NCBI RefSeq assembly: GCF_032163395.1
Contig: NZ_CP119968.1
Coordinates: forward strand, 3,188,001-3,252,000
Length of the DNA: 64,000 nucleotides
From: Gloeocapsopsis dulcis
GTDB taxonomy: Bacteria > Cyanobacteriota > Cyanobacteriia > Cyanobacteriales > Chroococcidiopsidaceae
Direction of reading: 5' to 3'
Below the pieces are notes generated by a model. The model was not told where the DNA came from and searched no databases. It saw nothing but the letters and a program-made list of their open reading frames with translations. A program made the position numbers and the translations under genes. Positions within the stretch are counted from its first letter, which is position 1, and the number at the start of each line of letters is the position of its first letter. This document shows, one piece after another, positions 39,012 through 47,747 of the stretch.

Positions 39012-39491
39012 ATGAAAAACGCTGCCAATTCAAATCTTCATAACCTGAAACATTCTCGCAGTCAAAATGCTGTAAAGTCCCAAAAACTAGTTGTCTTTGG
39101 CATGGGTAATATTACCTTAGCATTACCTAGCGACGCCGTATTTAAAGTAACGAACCAAGTGCCAGTCTATGGTTCTGGATTTAATGGTGTAGGGCTGGCA
39201 CATTTTGGCGATCGCCAGATGACCATTGTTGAGCTACATCGGCGCTTCTTTACAGTTAAAGGCAAATACTTAATCATTGCTGAGAATAAAGCAGAAAAAC
39301 TTTATGGCATTCCTGTTGCTGCTGTTCCGACTTTGATGGATGTCCCGTTATCGAGAATTCAAGTTTTATCAGACTCTTATCGTCATGCTGATCTATTAGC
39401 GATCGCAACTCATGTTTGTCACATTCCTCAAGCCGAAACACCCTTAACAGTCTTCTTGCTGGATGTCGATCAACTACTGCCATCTTCCTGA
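39012..39491 (+). CDS. Second CheW-like protein
   Basis: A protein of 159 residues with a single CheW-like domain from about residue 25 (KLVVFGMGNITLALPSDAVFKVTNQVPVYGSG). The pattern LAHFGDRQMTIVELHRRFF corresponds to the usual RG-x-hydrophobic core, but the Arg-Gly of typical CheW is missing, so kinase coupling may differ. It is 50 bases downstream of the CheA gene and 41 upstream of the GAF-PAS gene, hence in the same operon. It could be the adaptor of one particular receptor, or a modulator of the array. The ATG at 39012 is the only sensible start. Confidence 0.8.
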   Translation: MKNAANSNLHNLKHSRSQNAVKSQKLVVFGMGNITLALPSDAVFKVTNQVPVYGSGFNGVGLAHFGDRQMTIVELHRRFFTVKGKYLIIAENKAEKLYGIPVAAVPTLMDVPLSRIQVLSDSYRHADLLAIATHVCHIPQAETPLTVFLLDVDQLLPSS

Positions 39492-39532
39492 ATTGAACTC
39501 TAAGTATAATCTAATAACAAAGGAACACAACA

Positions 39533-40534
39533 GTGAAAGCTCCATTACCTAGTAACGAGGAAGCTAGACTCAAAGCCCTGCGCGAGTATGAAATTCTCGA
39601 CACCGATCCTGAACAAGCATTCGATGACTTAACACGTTTGGCTTCGCAAATTTGTGAAACTCCAATTGCGGTAGTTAGTCTGATCGATTCTGATCGACAA
39701 TGGTTCAAGTCGAAAGTAGGTTTAGATGCTTCAGAAACCTCTCGTGACGTTGCTTTTTGTGCGCATACGATCCTACAGCCTGATTTGTTTATTGTTCCAG
39801 ATGCTCAGCAAGATATGCGCTTCTCTGACAATCCCTTAGTAACATCAGGTCCCCAAATTCGATTCTATGCTGGCGCACCGCTAAAAACTTCAGAAGACGT
39901 TGCTGTTGGTAGCTTATGTGCAATTGACTATGTACCTCGCAGTTTGTCCCCAGAACAACAAGAAGCACTAGAAATTTTAGGTCGTCAGGTTGTTACACAG
40001 CTCAAGTTACGCCGCAATATAGCTGAATTAGAAGAAGCACTCCGACAACGTCAAGAAACCGAACAAGCCCTGAGAGCCAGCGAAGAACAATACCGCAGCT
40101 TGCTGGATCTTTCCTCAGAAACAATTGCTGTCCACATTGAAGGAAAACTTGAGTATATCAATGCTGCGGGAGCAAGACTTCTTGGTGCAGTTACTCCAGA
40201 ACAACTTATTGGCAAGCAACTTTTAGATTTCGTCCATCCAGATTCTAGAGCAGCGGTAGCAGCGCGACAAAATCAAGTGCAGGTCAACCAAGCAGTCGCT
40301 ATTAACCAAGAAAAGTTAATTCGGCTCAATGGTCAAACCATTGATATTGAGATAACAGAAGTACCGATTATTCACTTGGGTAAACCAGCAACGCAGGTGA
40401 TGATCAGGGATATTACCACCCTCAAACAGATGAAAGAGGCAATGCTACGTGCGACGGTGGCTGAACTTGCCAAACAAGAACTAGAAAAAGAAATTACTGA
40501 GCGCAGACAGCTAGAGGAAAGCGTGAAAGAGTAA
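39533..40534 (+). CDS. GAF-PAS sensory protein without output domain (GTG start)
   Basis: A protein of 333 residues. A GAF domain (about 18-165, REYEILDTDPEQAFDDLTRLASQ, DVAFCAHTILQP) is followed by a PAS domain (188-305, YRSLLDLSSETIAVHIEGKLEYINAAG) and a charged coiled coil (ELAKQELEKEITERRQLEES) at which the protein stops. In relatives that coiled coil leads to a histidine kinase, GGDEF or PP2C domain. Here none follows before the next gene. It may have lost its output domain, or act in trans on the taxis complex. The start is a GTG with AAGGA nine bases upstream. It is the last gene of the taxis operon. Confidence 0.82.
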   Translation: MKAPLPSNEEARLKALREYEILDTDPEQAFDDLTRLASQICETPIAVVSLIDSDRQWFKSKVGLDASETSRDVAFCAHTILQPDLFIVPDAQQDMRFSDNPLVTSGPQIRFYAGAPLKTSEDVAVGSLCAIDYVPRSLSPEQQEALEILGRQVVTQLKLRRNIAELEEALRQRQETEQALRASEEQYRSLLDLSSETIAVHIEGKLEYINAAGARLLGAVTPEQLIGKQLLDFVHPDSRAAVAARQNQVQVNQAVAINQEKLIRLNGQTIDIEITEVPIIHLGKPATQVMIRDITTLKQMKEAMLRATVAELAKQELEKEITERRQLEESVKE

Positions 40535-40638
40535 TTAACATTTCCATGCGATCGCCCAAAAGTGGGTTACGGTCTTCTGCACTCGGCAATGGTTGCAAAT
40601 GTTCATGATAATTAAGATACAGCGACCTAAAACAAGTT

Positions 40639-42756
40639 ATGAGTGCAACCACAATTACTGACAATCCATTACTAATCGGTAAAGGTCTTCCTCCCTTTGA
40701 GCAAATTAAGTCTGAGCACGTTGTGCCAGCAATGACACAGCTATTAGGAGAGTTGGAAACTGAACTTGCTACATTAGAAACAAATGTCAGTCCCACTTGG
40801 AGTGGTTTAGTCGAGCCACTAGACCGCATTACAGAGCGTTTGCGATGGAGTTGGGGTATTGTTGGGCATTTGATGGGGGTTAAAAATAGCCCAGAACTGC
40901 GCGAAGCGTACGAAACTGTCCAGCCCAAAGTTGTAGAATTTTACAACAAGCTCAACCAAAGTAAACCACTATATGATGCCTTTAAAGCTTTACAGGAAAG
41001 CGATTGCTGGGATAGTTTAGATACTGCACAACAGCGGATTGTGGAAGCTGCAATTCGAGATGCTGAGCTTTCTGGTATAGGCTTAGCAGGAGAAAAGCGC
41101 GATCGCTTTAATGAGATTCAACTCGAACTTGCAGAACTTTCAACCAAGTTTTCTAATCATGTTTTAGACGCGACGAAAGCTTTTAGTTTGACCCTGACAG
41201 AGCAAGATGAAGTGGATGGTTTACCACCGAGTCTCAAAAGTTTAGCAGCACAAGCTGCTCGTGCTGCTGGAGAAGAAAAGGCGACACCCGAAGCAGGTCC
41301 TTGGCGGATTACTTTGGACTTTCCCAGTTTTGGTCCTTTCATGCAGCATAGTACTCGCCGCGATTTACGCGAGAAACTGTATAAAGCTTTTATTAGTCGA
41401 GCATCGTCAGGCGATTTAGATAACTCGCCACTAATTGAACGCATTCTGCAATTACGTCAGGAAGAGGCTAAATTACTCGGCTTTGATAGTTATGCAGAGT
41501 TAAGCTTAGCGAGTAAAATGGCTCCTAGCTATGAGGCAGTAGAAAACCTTTTAGAGGAGCTACGTAGCGTCAGCTATGATGCGGCGATGCAAGAATTTGA
41601 AGAGTTAAAAGCATTTGCGGCAGCTAAAGGTGCTGATAGGGAGTTAAAACACTGGGATATTAGCTATTGGGCAGAACGCCAGCGCGAAGAAAAGTTTGAC
41701 TTTACAGCGGAAGAACTGCGTCCTTATTTCCCGTTACCACAAGTTTTAGATGGGCTATTTGGCTTAGTTGAGCGTGTTTTTGGCATAACTGTGACTGCTG
41801 CGGATGGTCAAGCACCAGTATGGCATCCAGATGTGAGATATTTCCAGATTGCGGATGAAAGCGGAGCGATTGGGCGAAGCCCAGCGCCAAAGGCGATCGC
41901 ATATTTCTATCTTGATCCCTACAGCCGCCCTGCAGAAAAGCGTGGTGGTGCTTGGATGGATGATTGCATTGGTCGTGCCAAAATGACTGAAGCAGGGATA
42001 ACTTCAACCCGTAAACCTGTAGCTTATCTCGTATGCAATCAAACTCCTCCTGTAGATGACAAGCCGAGTCTGATGACTTTCAATGAAGTAGAAACTCTAT
42101 TCCATGAATTTGGTCACGGTTTGCAGCATATGTTGACAAAGGTAGACTATGCTGGGGCAGCAGGAATCAATAATGTTGAGTGGGATGCAGTCGAACTACC
42201 TAGCCAGTTCATGGAAAACTGGTGCTATCACCGCGAGACTTTGCTAGGAATGGCGAAGCATTATGAAACTGGTGAGACTTTGCCTGAGCATTATTATCAA
42301 AAATTAGTCGCTGCGCGTAACTACATGAGTGGTAGTGCAATGTTACGGCAATTACACTTTAGCTTAATTGATCTAGAATTACACAATCGCTATCAGCCTG
42401 GTGGTAAAGAAACTGCCAACGATGTACGTAATCGGATCGCCAAGAATACCACTGTTTTGCCACCACTACCCGAAGATGCCTTTTTGTGTGCATTTGGTCA
42501 CATCTTTGCTGGTGGATATGCTGCAGGCTATTACAGCTACAAGTGGGCAGAGGTGCTAAGTGCTGATGCTTTCGCCGCTTTTGAGGAGTCAGGGTTGGAA
42601 CCTGAGAAGATTGCTGCTACAGGTAAACGCTTCCGCGACACTGTGCTGGCTTTAGGCGGTAGTAAACACCCGATGGAAGTCTTTCAATCATTCCGAGGAC
42701 GCGAACCTAGTACTGAACCTCTGCTAAGACACAGCGGCTTAACTAAAGCAGCTTAG
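40639..42756 (+). CDS. prlC: Oligopeptidase A-like M3 family metallopeptidase
   Basis: This 705-residue cytoplasmic zinc endopeptidase degrades short peptides such as cleaved signal peptides. The M3 signature is FHEFGHGLQHML with zinc ligands His489 and His493 and catalytic Glu490. The third ligand Glu lies in NNVEWDAVELPSQFMENW. The substrate-binding segment YYSYKWAEVLSADAF and the tail RFRDTVLALGGSKHPMEVFQSFRGREP are as in OpdA/PrlC and not as in thimet oligopeptidase of animals. Its length is usual. It is 104 bases downstream of the taxis operon on the same strand and probably has its own promoter. A strong terminator follows at 42781. Confidence 0.94.
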   Translation: MSATTITDNPLLIGKGLPPFEQIKSEHVVPAMTQLLGELETELATLETNVSPTWSGLVEPLDRITERLRWSWGIVGHLMGVKNSPELREAYETVQPKVVEFYNKLNQSKPLYDAFKALQESDCWDSLDTAQQRIVEAAIRDAELSGIGLAGEKRDRFNEIQLELAELSTKFSNHVLDATKAFSLTLTEQDEVDGLPPSLKSLAAQAARAAGEEKATPEAGPWRITLDFPSFGPFMQHSTRRDLREKLYKAFISRASSGDLDNSPLIERILQLRQEEAKLLGFDSYAELSLASKMAPSYEAVENLLEELRSVSYDAAMQEFEELKAFAAAKGADRELKHWDISYWAERQREEKFDFTAEELRPYFPLPQVLDGLFGLVERVFGITVTAADGQAPVWHPDVRYFQIADESGAIGRSPAPKAIAYFYLDPYSRPAEKRGGAWMDDCIGRAKMTEAGITSTRKPVAYLVCNQTPPVDDKPSLMTFNEVETLFHEFGHGLQHMLTKVDYAGAAGINNVEWDAVELPSQFMENWCYHRETLLGMAKHYETGETLPEHYYQKLVAARNYMSGSAMLRQLHFSLIDLELHNRYQPGGKETANDVRNRIAKNTTVLPPLPEDAFLCAFGHIFAGGYAAGYYSYKWAEVLSADAFAAFEESGLEPEKIAATGKRFRDTVLALGGSKHPMEVFQSFRGREPSTEPLLRHSGLTKAA

Positions 42757-42780
42757 TATTTAAATTATTGATTGTAACCA

Positions 42781-42811
42781 AGCGGAACACTTCAGTGTCA
42801 CCGCTTTTTTT
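42781..42811 (+). terminator. Rho-independent terminator of the M3 peptidase gene
   Basis: AGCGG...CCGCT enclosing ACAC/GTGT gives a two-part stem directly followed by seven T residues, 25 bases past the stop codon. Confidence 0.85.
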
Positions 42812-42863
42812 AGTTGCGAACGATATCACAATAAAAATCAAGTAGTCGATAGGCAACCAAGTT

Positions 42864-43283
42864 ATGTTTAACCCACACCAGCAATCTCATCTCACTGTCG
42901 AAGCAGCACAGACACTTTTGCAAGACTTTAATTGTACTGATGGTAAGTTAGTTACTTCTGAATCGGAAAAAACATTGATTCGTCAGGCTGTATTAGTTGT
43001 CAGTCGTTTTTCTGATTACCAAATTTTGGGAATTTGTGCTGATACAGCAACCCAAGGTATAGCAGCCTTGGCAAGTTATGCAAAAGCTTTGGGCTATCAA
43101 CCTAATCTTGATTTAACTTTGATTAATAATTCTGTTTACATTAAATTTAATCCAGTTACTGGTTTGTGCTATCTCAACCCTTATTCTGGAGAACATCGGG
43201 GTGTACTTGTCTCTTGTCAATCCCCAGAATCAGGAGGAATCAACGAAATGTATGGTCATCTACCGTTGGATTTATTTGAGTAG
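42864..43283 (+). CDS. DUF1824-family conserved cyanobacterial protein
   Basis: A soluble protein of 139 residues, usual for the family. The first half is helical (LTVEAAQTLLQDFNC, SESEKTLIRQAVLVVSRFSDY). Then comes the conserved LGICADTATQGIAALASYAKALGY, followed by beta-rich VYIKFNPVTGLCYLNPYSGEHRGVLVSCQS. The end EMYGHLPLDLFE is a family landmark. DUF1824 proteins are widespread in cyanobacteria and plant plastids, but their function is not known to me. The gene has its own short transcript between the peptidase terminator and the pentapeptide gene. Confidence 0.88.
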   Translation: MFNPHQQSHLTVEAAQTLLQDFNCTDGKLVTSESEKTLIRQAVLVVSRFSDYQILGICADTATQGIAALASYAKALGYQPNLDLTLINNSVYIKFNPVTGLCYLNPYSGEHRGVLVSCQSPESGGINEMYGHLPLDLFE

Positions 43284-43441
43284 TTATGTAGTTTCCATTT
43301 GAGTAAACTACCGCGCCTTCTGATTATCTCTATTGTGAATGTAATTAGGTTACTGTACTAGCAGCAGGCTTTAAATGTATTTTCCTGCTAATCCAAATTA
43401 TTTACCGCATTAGTGGATCTTGTAGTTCTTCTTAAAGGATG

Positions 43442-43939
43442 ATGAAGCGTTTCTATCGACTTGCAGTAGTGGTTTTTGTGTTCGTACTCTTGATACTCTT
43501 CCCTGTGTCTGCACAAGCAGCTAGTTCCTCTTCTATTTCTCGTGGTGCGGCTACGGGAGAAGTTGTGGGCAAAGACTATTCAGGGCAAAACTTGCAAACA
43601 TCTGAGTTTGCTAATGCAGATTTAGAAGCAGCTAATTTTAGTAATGCTGACTTACGCGGTGTGGTCTTTAATGGCGCAAAGCTAACAAAAGCAAATTTGC
43701 ATGGAGCCGATTTTACAAACGGGATTGCCTATATAGTTGACTTTACTGGGGCTGATTTAAGTGATGCTGTGATGGAAGAGGCTATGATGCTGCGTTCTAT
43801 ATTCAACGATGTCGAGATTACTGGTGCTGATTTTACTAATGCAGTTCTTGACAGAACCGTGGTTAAAAAACTTTGTGCGCAAGCAAGTGGGGTCAATTCA
43901 AAAACAGGAGTGGCAACACGCGATTCGTTGGGTTGCTAA
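43442..43939 (+). CDS. Secreted/lumenal pentapeptide-repeat protein
   Basis: A protein of 165 residues from the ATG at 43442. A signal peptide (KRFYRLAVVVFVFVLLILFPVSAQAA) has a clear AQA-like cleavage site near residue 30. Then A(D/N)LXX pentapeptide repeats run from about 50 to 140 (SEFANADLEAANFSNADLRG, ANLHGADF, ADLSDAVM, ADFTNAV), about 16 coils of a right-handed beta-helix. The C-terminal TVVKKLCAQASG...DSLGC has two cysteines that could form a disulphide. It resembles lumenal pentapeptide proteins of thylakoids, and its role is unknown. AAAGGA before the tandem ATGs fits the second ATG better in spacing than that at 43439. Confidence 0.87.
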   Translation: MKRFYRLAVVVFVFVLLILFPVSAQAASSSSISRGAATGEVVGKDYSGQNLQTSEFANADLEAANFSNADLRGVVFNGAKLTKANLHGADFTNGIAYIVDFTGADLSDAVMEEAMMLRSIFNDVEITGADFTNAVLDRTVVKKLCAQASGVNSKTGVATRDSLGC

Positions 43940-44433
43940 GAGTAGTGGAGTGTTTTGTGATCGCTTTCTCGTTGAGTTGGGAGGCGATCGCATCTATTAA
44001 TACATGAATTCTTAATTTCAACTACCGAAGTAAATTAATTATAGTAGCTCTCTTTCCATTAAACATATTAGCTTAATTAAGGCTATAGAAGAACTTCTAA
44101 AATACATTATTATTTGTTGTTTATTTTTATCCTATCAGCCTAATTATGTATATAAGTTGAAATGCAAAATACTGAACTTACCTGTATCGACAAGCAATAA
44201 GATGTTTTCTATAAGTTTATATATGATGTTAGTTAGCATTTTATAACTGTCTTTAATAATTAACTTCAGTCATTCTCGTCAAAGACAAAAGAAAAAATAA
44301 GTTTACTGCTTCAAGCCTTTATTCTAAAAAGTAACCCTATATCAATTTATCAAAAAACGAGAGTAAGTTTTTGTAAAAGAAACAAATAGTAACTTCAAGT
44401 TAAACTACCTACCTTGCTATCTTAAGAAAAATA
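43940..44433. other. AT-rich intergenic region
   Basis: No gene or RNA is seen in these 494 bases, which are unusually AT-rich. They mark the border between conserved genes on the left and the polysaccharide region on the right, and should contain the promoter of the first GT4 gene. Confidence 0.55.
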
Positions 44434-45858
44434 ATGAAAACCATTCAAGCTGTTGCTCGTTACTTACCAGAAAAATGTGGAGGAATTCAAATTCGTCTTA
44501 GCGAACTTTTACCAGTCCTCCAAGCGTATGGAGTTGAAAGTAAAATAGCAGCAGCTCAAGACAGCAAATATGAGAATACGTATACACATAACGGAATAGA
44601 AGTGTATCGCTACCCTGTGTTTCCTCGACCAAAAGCAGAGCCAAATCATGGGGAATCACCGCATGGTAGATTTGAGTATTTTGCACATTGGTTAAAAGAG
44701 CAGAAAGCAGATATTTATCATCAGCATCAATGGACTCCGAAATGTGGTTTACCTCATTTACGCCTTGCCAAAGAATTAGGTATGGCAACAGTCGTTTCTA
44801 TTCGCTTACCTAATCCTGTTTGCCAGCGAGAAACTCTAATGCTAAATGGGCAAGAAGTTTGTGATGGAAAAATTGATAGAGTAAGATGTAGTCATTGTTG
44901 TGGTGTTTCTAGAGAAATTTCAGATACAGTAATTAAAAGATTAGCTCATACACCTTTATCTATTAGTAATCTAGCAAGCGGGCTGCTGTATCAACTCAAG
45001 AAAGCACCTGCACCACTTAATACAACTGCAACAGCATTGCTAACTCCAGTTTCTGTACCAGCTTATGTAGTTGCTCGTAGACGTGGTTTATTAGAAATGG
45101 CAGAATTTGCCGATCGCATTGTGACCCTGAGTGAGCGACTTTATGAAACACTATTACTGAATGGAGTTCCTCAAGAGAAGCTGATAATTTGTAAAACAGG
45201 CGTACCTGACGTCTTTCTAACATCAGCTCAAAATGTAAAAAAAATACCAAATAAAAATTTACGAGTTATATTTTTAGGGCGATGGAATCGCAATAAGGGA
45301 CTTCATATTCTGGTAGAAGCAGTTAAATCTCTGCCTCCTGATTTACCAATTGAATTAACGATTTATGGTAGTGCAGTTGATGACGAGAGATATCGACAGA
45401 AGATTATACAAAGTATAAAAAATGAACCACGTATTCGTATTGCTGAAACCTTAACACGTGAAGAGTTACCTTCTGTCTTAGCAACGTATGATATTTTAGC
45501 TTTGCCGGCACAATGGTTTGATGTAAGACCGATGTCTATTTTAGAAGCTCATACTGCGAAATTACCTGTTTTAGGTTCGGATGTAGGAGGAGTTAATGAA
45601 CTGATTAAACATAATGTTGACGGTTTATTACTACCACCTACTGATGTTCAAGCATGGGCTGAAGCTTTTGCGCGGCTATCTGAAGATCCAAATCTATTGG
45701 ATAAACTTCGTCAAGGAATTCAACCTGTTCGGACTATGAGTATGGAAGCTGCAGATACAGTCACGCTTTATAAGAGTATTTTGAAGGAGAAAGCAGCACA
45801 AACTGAGAGTAATTTCAGCAATCCATTAAACTTTAAACAAGTAATTAGTAGCAGGTAG
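44434..45858 (+). CDS. GT4-family glycosyltransferase with cysteine-rich insert
   Basis: A protein of 474 residues with a GT-B fold. The N-terminal half starts ARYLPEKCGGIQIRLSELLP. The C-terminal nucleotide-sugar domain (about 275-440) has VIFLGRWNRNKGLHILVEAV and the EX7E-type region SILEAHTAKLPVLGSDVGGVNE. An insert near residues 128-160 holds five cysteines (NPVCQRETLMLNGQEVC, VRCSHCCG), unusual in cytoplasmic GT4 enzymes and possibly metal-binding. It is expected to add one sugar to a lipid-linked precursor at the inner face of the plasma membrane. Sugar and acceptor cannot be read. It opens the polysaccharide region. Confidence 0.9.
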   Translation: MKTIQAVARYLPEKCGGIQIRLSELLPVLQAYGVESKIAAAQDSKYENTYTHNGIEVYRYPVFPRPKAEPNHGESPHGRFEYFAHWLKEQKADIYHQHQWTPKCGLPHLRLAKELGMATVVSIRLPNPVCQRETLMLNGQEVCDGKIDRVRCSHCCGVSREISDTVIKRLAHTPLSISNLASGLLYQLKKAPAPLNTTATALLTPVSVPAYVVARRRGLLEMAEFADRIVTLSERLYETLLLNGVPQEKLIICKTGVPDVFLTSAQNVKKIPNKNLRVIFLGRWNRNKGLHILVEAVKSLPPDLPIELTIYGSAVDDERYRQKIIQSIKNEPRIRIAETLTREELPSVLATYDILALPAQWFDVRPMSILEAHTAKLPVLGSDVGGVNELIKHNVDGLLLPPTDVQAWAEAFARLSEDPNLLDKLRQGIQPVRTMSMEAADTVTLYKSILKEKAAQTESNFSNPLNFKQVISSR

Positions 45859-46015
45859 TTTTTTAAAATTATTTAAATTGGCTGAAATCAGTCTGGAAGA
45901 ACAACTTGAGATAAATTCATCAAATTTGCTGCGTCAAAAAAATGAGATTGCTCTGATATAACTTGCGTTGAAAAGTATGAATACTTAATAGTGACAAACT
46001 CAATTAGCTATAAAT

Positions 46016-47389
46016 ATGAACGCCGTAAAAGCTCTATCTACTTCACAGTGGTTTCACTGGAGAGAAGTTGTAGTTACTACCTTAGTAGGATGGGTACCAT
46101 TATCACTAGGGAAATCTTTACGTGGGCTAGTATATCATTCTATTTTTGCGCAATTTGGAAACGCAGTACAAATCAAATCTGGGGTTGAATTAATTCACAC
46201 TAGTAGAATTGCTATTGGCAATAAAGTCAGAATTGACCGTGGGGTTTCCTTGAGAAATGAGGGACAAAATAGTAGAATTTGGCTAGGAAATTCTGTCAAA
46301 CTTGATCTTGGAGTTATCATCAAAACTCACAGTGATAGTGAAATAGAAATTGGCGATTGTACATATATTGGTCCTTATACCTGCCTGTCTGGCAAATATA
46401 TTAAAATCGGTAAAGACTGTCGGATTGCTTCACATTTAGGTATTTATGCAAATAATCATACCTTTACAGATCCTAACTGCAAAATTAAAGAACAAGGCAA
46501 CAGTTATCAGGGAATTGTGATTGAAGATGATTGTTGGTTAGGTAGTGGAGTCAGGATTGTAGACGGCGTAACTGTTGGTCAAGGTAGTGTAATTGGCGCA
46601 GGAGCGGTTGTAACTAAAGATATTCCGCCTTATTCCATTGCTGTTGGCGTACCCGCCAAGGTGATCAAAAGCCGAAAGTTAGGTGAACAAGTAACAACAC
46701 CAAGCACAGAGGATATTGCTACAGATAATAGTCAGTTGTCTACGTCCCTTAGTGCTATTTTGGCTGAAGTAGAGAAGACTACCAAGTTGAAATCTCAACA
46801 TCTAGCGTCTAAAGATATCAGGATAACTGGTTTGACGCTACAAAACTTACTGCACCAGGTACTGGAGTCCACTTGCAAAGCCATGAATGTAAACACAGTG
46901 ACGGTTCTACTCCGGACTGAGGATCTGCAGCACTTGCAAGTATACGCCTCTGTTGGACTTGAAGATGAGATCGCCGCAGGAATTAAAATTCCGTTTGGGC
47001 AAGGTTTTGCTGGTCGCATCGCAGCTGATGGCAAACCAGTAGTAGTAGAAGATTTATCAACAATAGAGATTTTTAGTCCAATTCTCCGCAATAAGGGATT
47101 ACAATCAATGCTTGGTGTTCCCTTACAGGTAAATGGACAAGTAGTTGGGGTATTCCATGTTGGTATAACTCTTCCTCGCCACTTCACTAGCGATGAAGTT
47201 AAGCTAATGAAACTTGTGGCTGACTGTATAGCGTTGGTGGTTATTCGCGCTGAGATACGGCTAACTCATGTATCTCAAGCTTCAGGAAATTGCTGGTCGT
47301 CTACTTTGACTTCATTATGGCAGCAGCTAGCTTGGCAAACGAATTCGCTGCTAGACAAACAAAGTCCACTATGGGCTTACTATCAATAA
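46016..47389 (+). CDS. Hexapeptide-repeat acyltransferase fused to a C-terminal GAF domain
   Basis: A protein of 457 residues. The N-terminal part (about 50-220) is a left-handed beta-helix acyltransferase of the WbbJ/maltose-acetyltransferase type. It has repeats such as IAIGNKVRIDRGVSL and IEIGDCTYIGPYTCL, then the loop NNHTFTD with the catalytic His and the typical end GAGAVVTKDIPPYSIAVGVP. After a linker (225-285) a GAF domain follows (about 285-425, TVTVLLRTEDLQHLQVYASV, GFAGRIAADGKPVVVEDL). Such a fusion is new to me. It suggests sugar acetylation gated by a small ligand. The last 25 residues (SSTLTSLWQQLAWQTN...WAYYQ) look like non-native sequence, and a transposase remnant begins 14 bases later, so the C-terminus may be truncated. 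Confidence 0.88.
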   Translation: MNAVKALSTSQWFHWREVVVTTLVGWVPLSLGKSLRGLVYHSIFAQFGNAVQIKSGVELIHTSRIAIGNKVRIDRGVSLRNEGQNSRIWLGNSVKLDLGVIIKTHSDSEIEIGDCTYIGPYTCLSGKYIKIGKDCRIASHLGIYANNHTFTDPNCKIKEQGNSYQGIVIEDDCWLGSGVRIVDGVTVGQGSVIGAGAVVTKDIPPYSIAVGVPAKVIKSRKLGEQVTTPSTEDIATDNSQLSTSLSAILAEVEKTTKLKSQHLASKDIRITGLTLQNLLHQVLESTCKAMNVNTVTVLLRTEDLQHLQVYASVGLEDEIAAGIKIPFGQGFAGRIAADGKPVVVEDLSTIEIFSPILRNKGLQSMLGVPLQVNGQVVGVFHVGITLPRHFTSDEVKLMKLVADCIALVVIRAEIRLTHVSQASGNCWSSTLTSLWQQLAWQTNSLLDKQSPLWAYYQ

Positions 47390-47402
47390 AACTCTTATTG
47401 AA

Positions 47403-47732
47403 ATGTTGATGACTTACGAGCAAGTTTAACATCTCAAACCGGAAGCGTTCAAGTGTTTGTGTGGAGTGCGTCGAGAGACGAATGAATCCACTGCACACGT
47501 ATCATTCAAAGTATGGAAGACAGGCTGATTGAGTCGGGATGCTTTGCTTTGGTTGGTAAGAAACAACTTCAGGCTAGCAAGCTTGAGGTGTTGGTGTTGA
47601 TGTAACGACGGGTGGTCAACTAAGCCACTGGTGCGATTGTTTGCACTGCTTACGCCATCTGAAGCTGACCAACGCTACAACCGTTTAGCCGAACGCTACC
47701 GCAATCGTCATTTTGGTTGCTGTACAGAGTAG
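47403..47732 (+). pseudogene. IS5-family transposase remnant
   Basis: Pieces of a DDE transposase are readable in two plus-strand frames. They are MLMTYEQV-stop-HLKPEAFKCLCGVRRET at 47403, NESTAH then (after a one-base shift) RIIQSMEDRLIESGCFALVGKKQL ending at 47605, and ADQRYNRLAERYRNRHFG near 47670-47720. These match the remembered N-terminus (TYEQVK-LKPEEFKRLCGV), helix-turn-helix and C-terminal RYRNR-FGLRFN of cyanobacterial IS5 elements. It has an in-frame stop, at least one frameshift and large internal deletions including the DDE core. The ends are not defined. It separates the acyltransferase-GAF gene from the convergent PP-loop gene. Confidence 0.65.
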
Positions 47733-47747
47733 ATAATAGCGCTTTGG

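Noticed and set aside
40494-40928. Antisense 144-codon frame across the GAF-PAS/peptidase junction
   Set aside because: It overlaps two well-supported genes and has no own motif or ribosome binding site.
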